Shown here: positions 6,173-6,956 of the stretch, in pieces
Position numbering within the stretch: position 1 is the stretch's first letter
Layout: every line of letters begins with the position of its first letter
Assembly: GCA_050288085.1 (NCBI GenBank)
Contig: JBNKDD010000304.1
Coordinates: forward strand, 1-6,956
Source: JBNKDD01 sp050288085
GTDB lineage: Bacteria > Chloroflexota > Anaerolineae > Aggregatilineales > UBA3940
Direction: 5' to 3'
Length of the DNA stretch: 6,956 nucleotides
Notes under the pieces: generated by a model
What the model was told of the DNA's origin: nothing
The model's database searches: none
The model's input: the letters and a program-made list of their open reading frames with translations, nothing else
Position numbers and translations under genes: made by a program

Positions 6173-6187
6173 GGAGGATAGAATTTG
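6173..6187 (+). promoter_or_regulatory. Ribosome binding site with TTG start codon
   Basis: GGAGG (6173-6177) stands 7 bases before TTG (6185-6187), the ideal distance. The next in-frame ATG (6230s) has no comparable site and would cost about 16 residues, so the TTG start is preferred. Confidence 0.8.
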
Positions 6188-6790
6188 TTAAAAGCGACTA
6201 TCAAGTCAAATTTTGGGAACCCCAGGGGCATAATGGGGAGCGTCATCGGACGGCTGATGGCCCGCATGACCCAGGAAAGAGTCAACTGGGTCGTATCAAT
6301 GCTTAATGTGAAGCCCGGCGAGAGCATATTGGAGATCGGGTTTGGCCCCGGTGTAGCCATTCAACAGATCGCCGAACGCACCAACGCCGGTCTGATCGCC
6401 GGGGTAGACGCCAGTGATATAATGGTGAAACAGGCCAGCAAACGCAATGCTGCTGCCATCCGGGAAGGGCGAGTAGAACTTCAATACGGATCGGCCTTAG
6501 ACCTGCCCTACCCGGATAATCACTTTGACCGGGCTTTTGCGATCAACTCAATGCATCTCTGGCCCGATCAGGCTCAAGGGGCAGCAGAGATAAAACGTGT
6601 CCTCAAGCCCGGCGGGCAGGTATTGATCGCTGAGCAGCCGCGTTGGTTGGCAGATGCCCCGGAAGAGCAAATTCACCGGTTCGGCGAGCCTTTTGCCGCC
6701 CGGTTGCAGAAGGCCGGATTCAAACAGATTGAGATGTTCCTCAAGGAAATGGAGCCGGTGGCCTGCCTGTGTACGATAGGAGTCAAATAG
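6185..6790 (+). CDS. Class I SAM-dependent methyltransferase (Methyltransf_11 type)
   Basis: This is a 201-aa soluble enzyme that should transfer a methyl group from S-adenosylmethionine to an unknown substrate. The SAM-binding Rossmann motifs are in order: motif I ILEIGFGPG (48-56), the acidic residue of motif II in GVDAS (73-77, Asp75), motif III-like YGSALDLPYPDNHFD (101-115), and the post-motif RVLKPGGQVLIAE (138-150). An N-terminal helical segment (1-46), with GNPRGIMGSVIGRLMARM (11-28), forms the usual lid. The C-terminal strand pair ends in CLCTIGVK. The layout matches small UbiE/COQ5-like or lipid/small-molecule methyltransferases, but the substrate cannot be read from the sequence. 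Nothing marks it as an rRNA methyltransferase. It is a single-gene unit behind the TTCACA-repeat promoter, so it is probably induced rather than constitutive. Its stop (6788-6790) is followed by about 65 bases and then the cloverleaf repeat. Confidence 0.92.
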   Translation: MLKATIKSNFGNPRGIMGSVIGRLMARMTQERVNWVVSMLNVKPGESILEIGFGPGVAIQQIAERTNAGLIAGVDASDIMVKQASKRNAAAIREGRVELQYGSALDLPYPDNHFDRAFAINSMHLWPDQAQGAAEIKRVLKPGGQVLIAEQPRWLADAPEEQIHRFGEPFAARLQKAGFKQIEMFLKEMEPVACLCTIGVK

Positions 6791-6856
6791 CGCTGCCGGT
6801 GAGTTTTGATGATATGTAACTTATAGTTCTGTTGACATTTTGGGTTTTCTGCCTGA

Positions 6857-6956
6857 TTTAACCCCCCGTTACCGCTAAAGCGGTATCTGCCCCCCTTCGC
6901 AAAGGGGGGCGAATCGCACCGAGCACGGTAGTGCGAGCAGCGATGGGGGGTTTAAA
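6857..6956. repeat. Cloverleaf-folding palindromic element, MITE/REP-like, reaching the window end
   Basis: The ends are inverted copies: TTTAACCCCCC (6857-6867) against GGGGGGTTTAAA (6945-6956), one mismatch or gap apart. The pairing continues through G6868-T6944 and T6869-A6943. Inside are three hairpins in a row. The first is 6870-6875 with 6880-6885 (loop TAAA). The second is 6889-6897 with 6902-6910, a perfect 9-bp GCCCCCCTT stem with loop CGCA. The third is 6914-6919 with 6931-6936 (TCGCAC/GTGCGA), with a small nested pairing. No reading frame is visible. Similar C-run/G-run palindromes are dispersed in many Chloroflexi and cyanobacterial genomes, from general knowledge. It may also end the methyltransferase transcript. 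The right edge may continue beyond the window. Confidence 0.75.

Noticed and set aside
6832..6860. Perfect TTGACA followed 17 bases later by GATTTA, as a promoter reading into the cloverleaf
   Set aside because: The -10 hexamer matches the consensus at few positions and there is no gene downstream in the window. Chance is likely.
6857..6956. tRNA gene suggested by the cloverleaf shape
   Set aside because: There is no 7-bp acceptor with discriminator, no T-loop TTCGANT, no anticodon stem of the right size, and the length is about 100 bases with perfect C-run hairpins. A palindromic repeat explains it better.
1..6956. CRISPR array, integrase/attachment site, insertion sequence with transposase, or a multi-gene defence system
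   Set aside because: No repeat-spacer array, transposase, integrase, nuclease or helicase is encoded. The lone SUKH gene is not enough to call a toxin-immunity or defence locus.

Overview
The window looks like a piece of a free-living bacterial chromosome, most likely from the Chloroflexota (Anaerolineae-like). This placement is an inference from protein style. The Hanks-type kinase has the wording common in that phylum around its activation loop and the helix after it, and a C-terminal extracytoplasmic beta-propeller-like domain. The window also has a lipoprotein DUF255/YyaL protein with a Thr-Pro linker and a small membrane protein with a His/Trp/Tyr-rich tail. Coding GC is moderate to high for most genes. 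It is clearly lower in the SUKH-family gene in the middle.

Layout. Bases 1-228 are the 3' end of an unrecognised plus-strand gene. It converges on a minus-strand gene (313-864) encoding a 183-aa protein with a possible, weak resemblance to heme-NO-binding-like proteins; a long hairpin lies between the two. A divergent gap of about 170 bases, with a TATAAT box, leads to a 613-aa membrane-anchored Ser/Thr protein kinase (1035-2876). Next come a 133-aa two-helix membrane protein (2982-3383) with a clear Rho-independent terminator, and an AT-rich SMI1/KNR4 (SUKH) gene (3514-4104). The SUKH gene ends tail-to-tail, with a 4-base overlap, against a minus-strand gene (4101-6008) for a thioredoxin-domain lipoprotein of the YyaL/SPATA20 family. 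A divergent promoter region separates that gene from a class I SAM-dependent methyltransferase (6185-6790). The last 100 bases form a non-coding element that can fold into a cloverleaf and looks like a dispersed palindromic repeat or MITE.

Regulation. The best observation is that two separate genes, the small membrane protein and the methyltransferase, have promoters of the same architecture. Each has four TTC-type half-sites starting at relative positions 0, 10, 22 and 33, then a GATAAT/GATACT -10 box exactly 15 bases after the start of the last half-site. The last two half-sites are TTCAYA-N5-TTCACA, the 11-bp direct-repeat geometry of PhoB/OmpR-type response regulators. This suggests one regulator, not in the window, controls both genes and possibly the divergent lipoprotein gene.

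The genes do not form one operon or a recognisable defence or metabolic system. Several products are membrane or envelope proteins, which fits an envelope sensing theme, but that link is inference.
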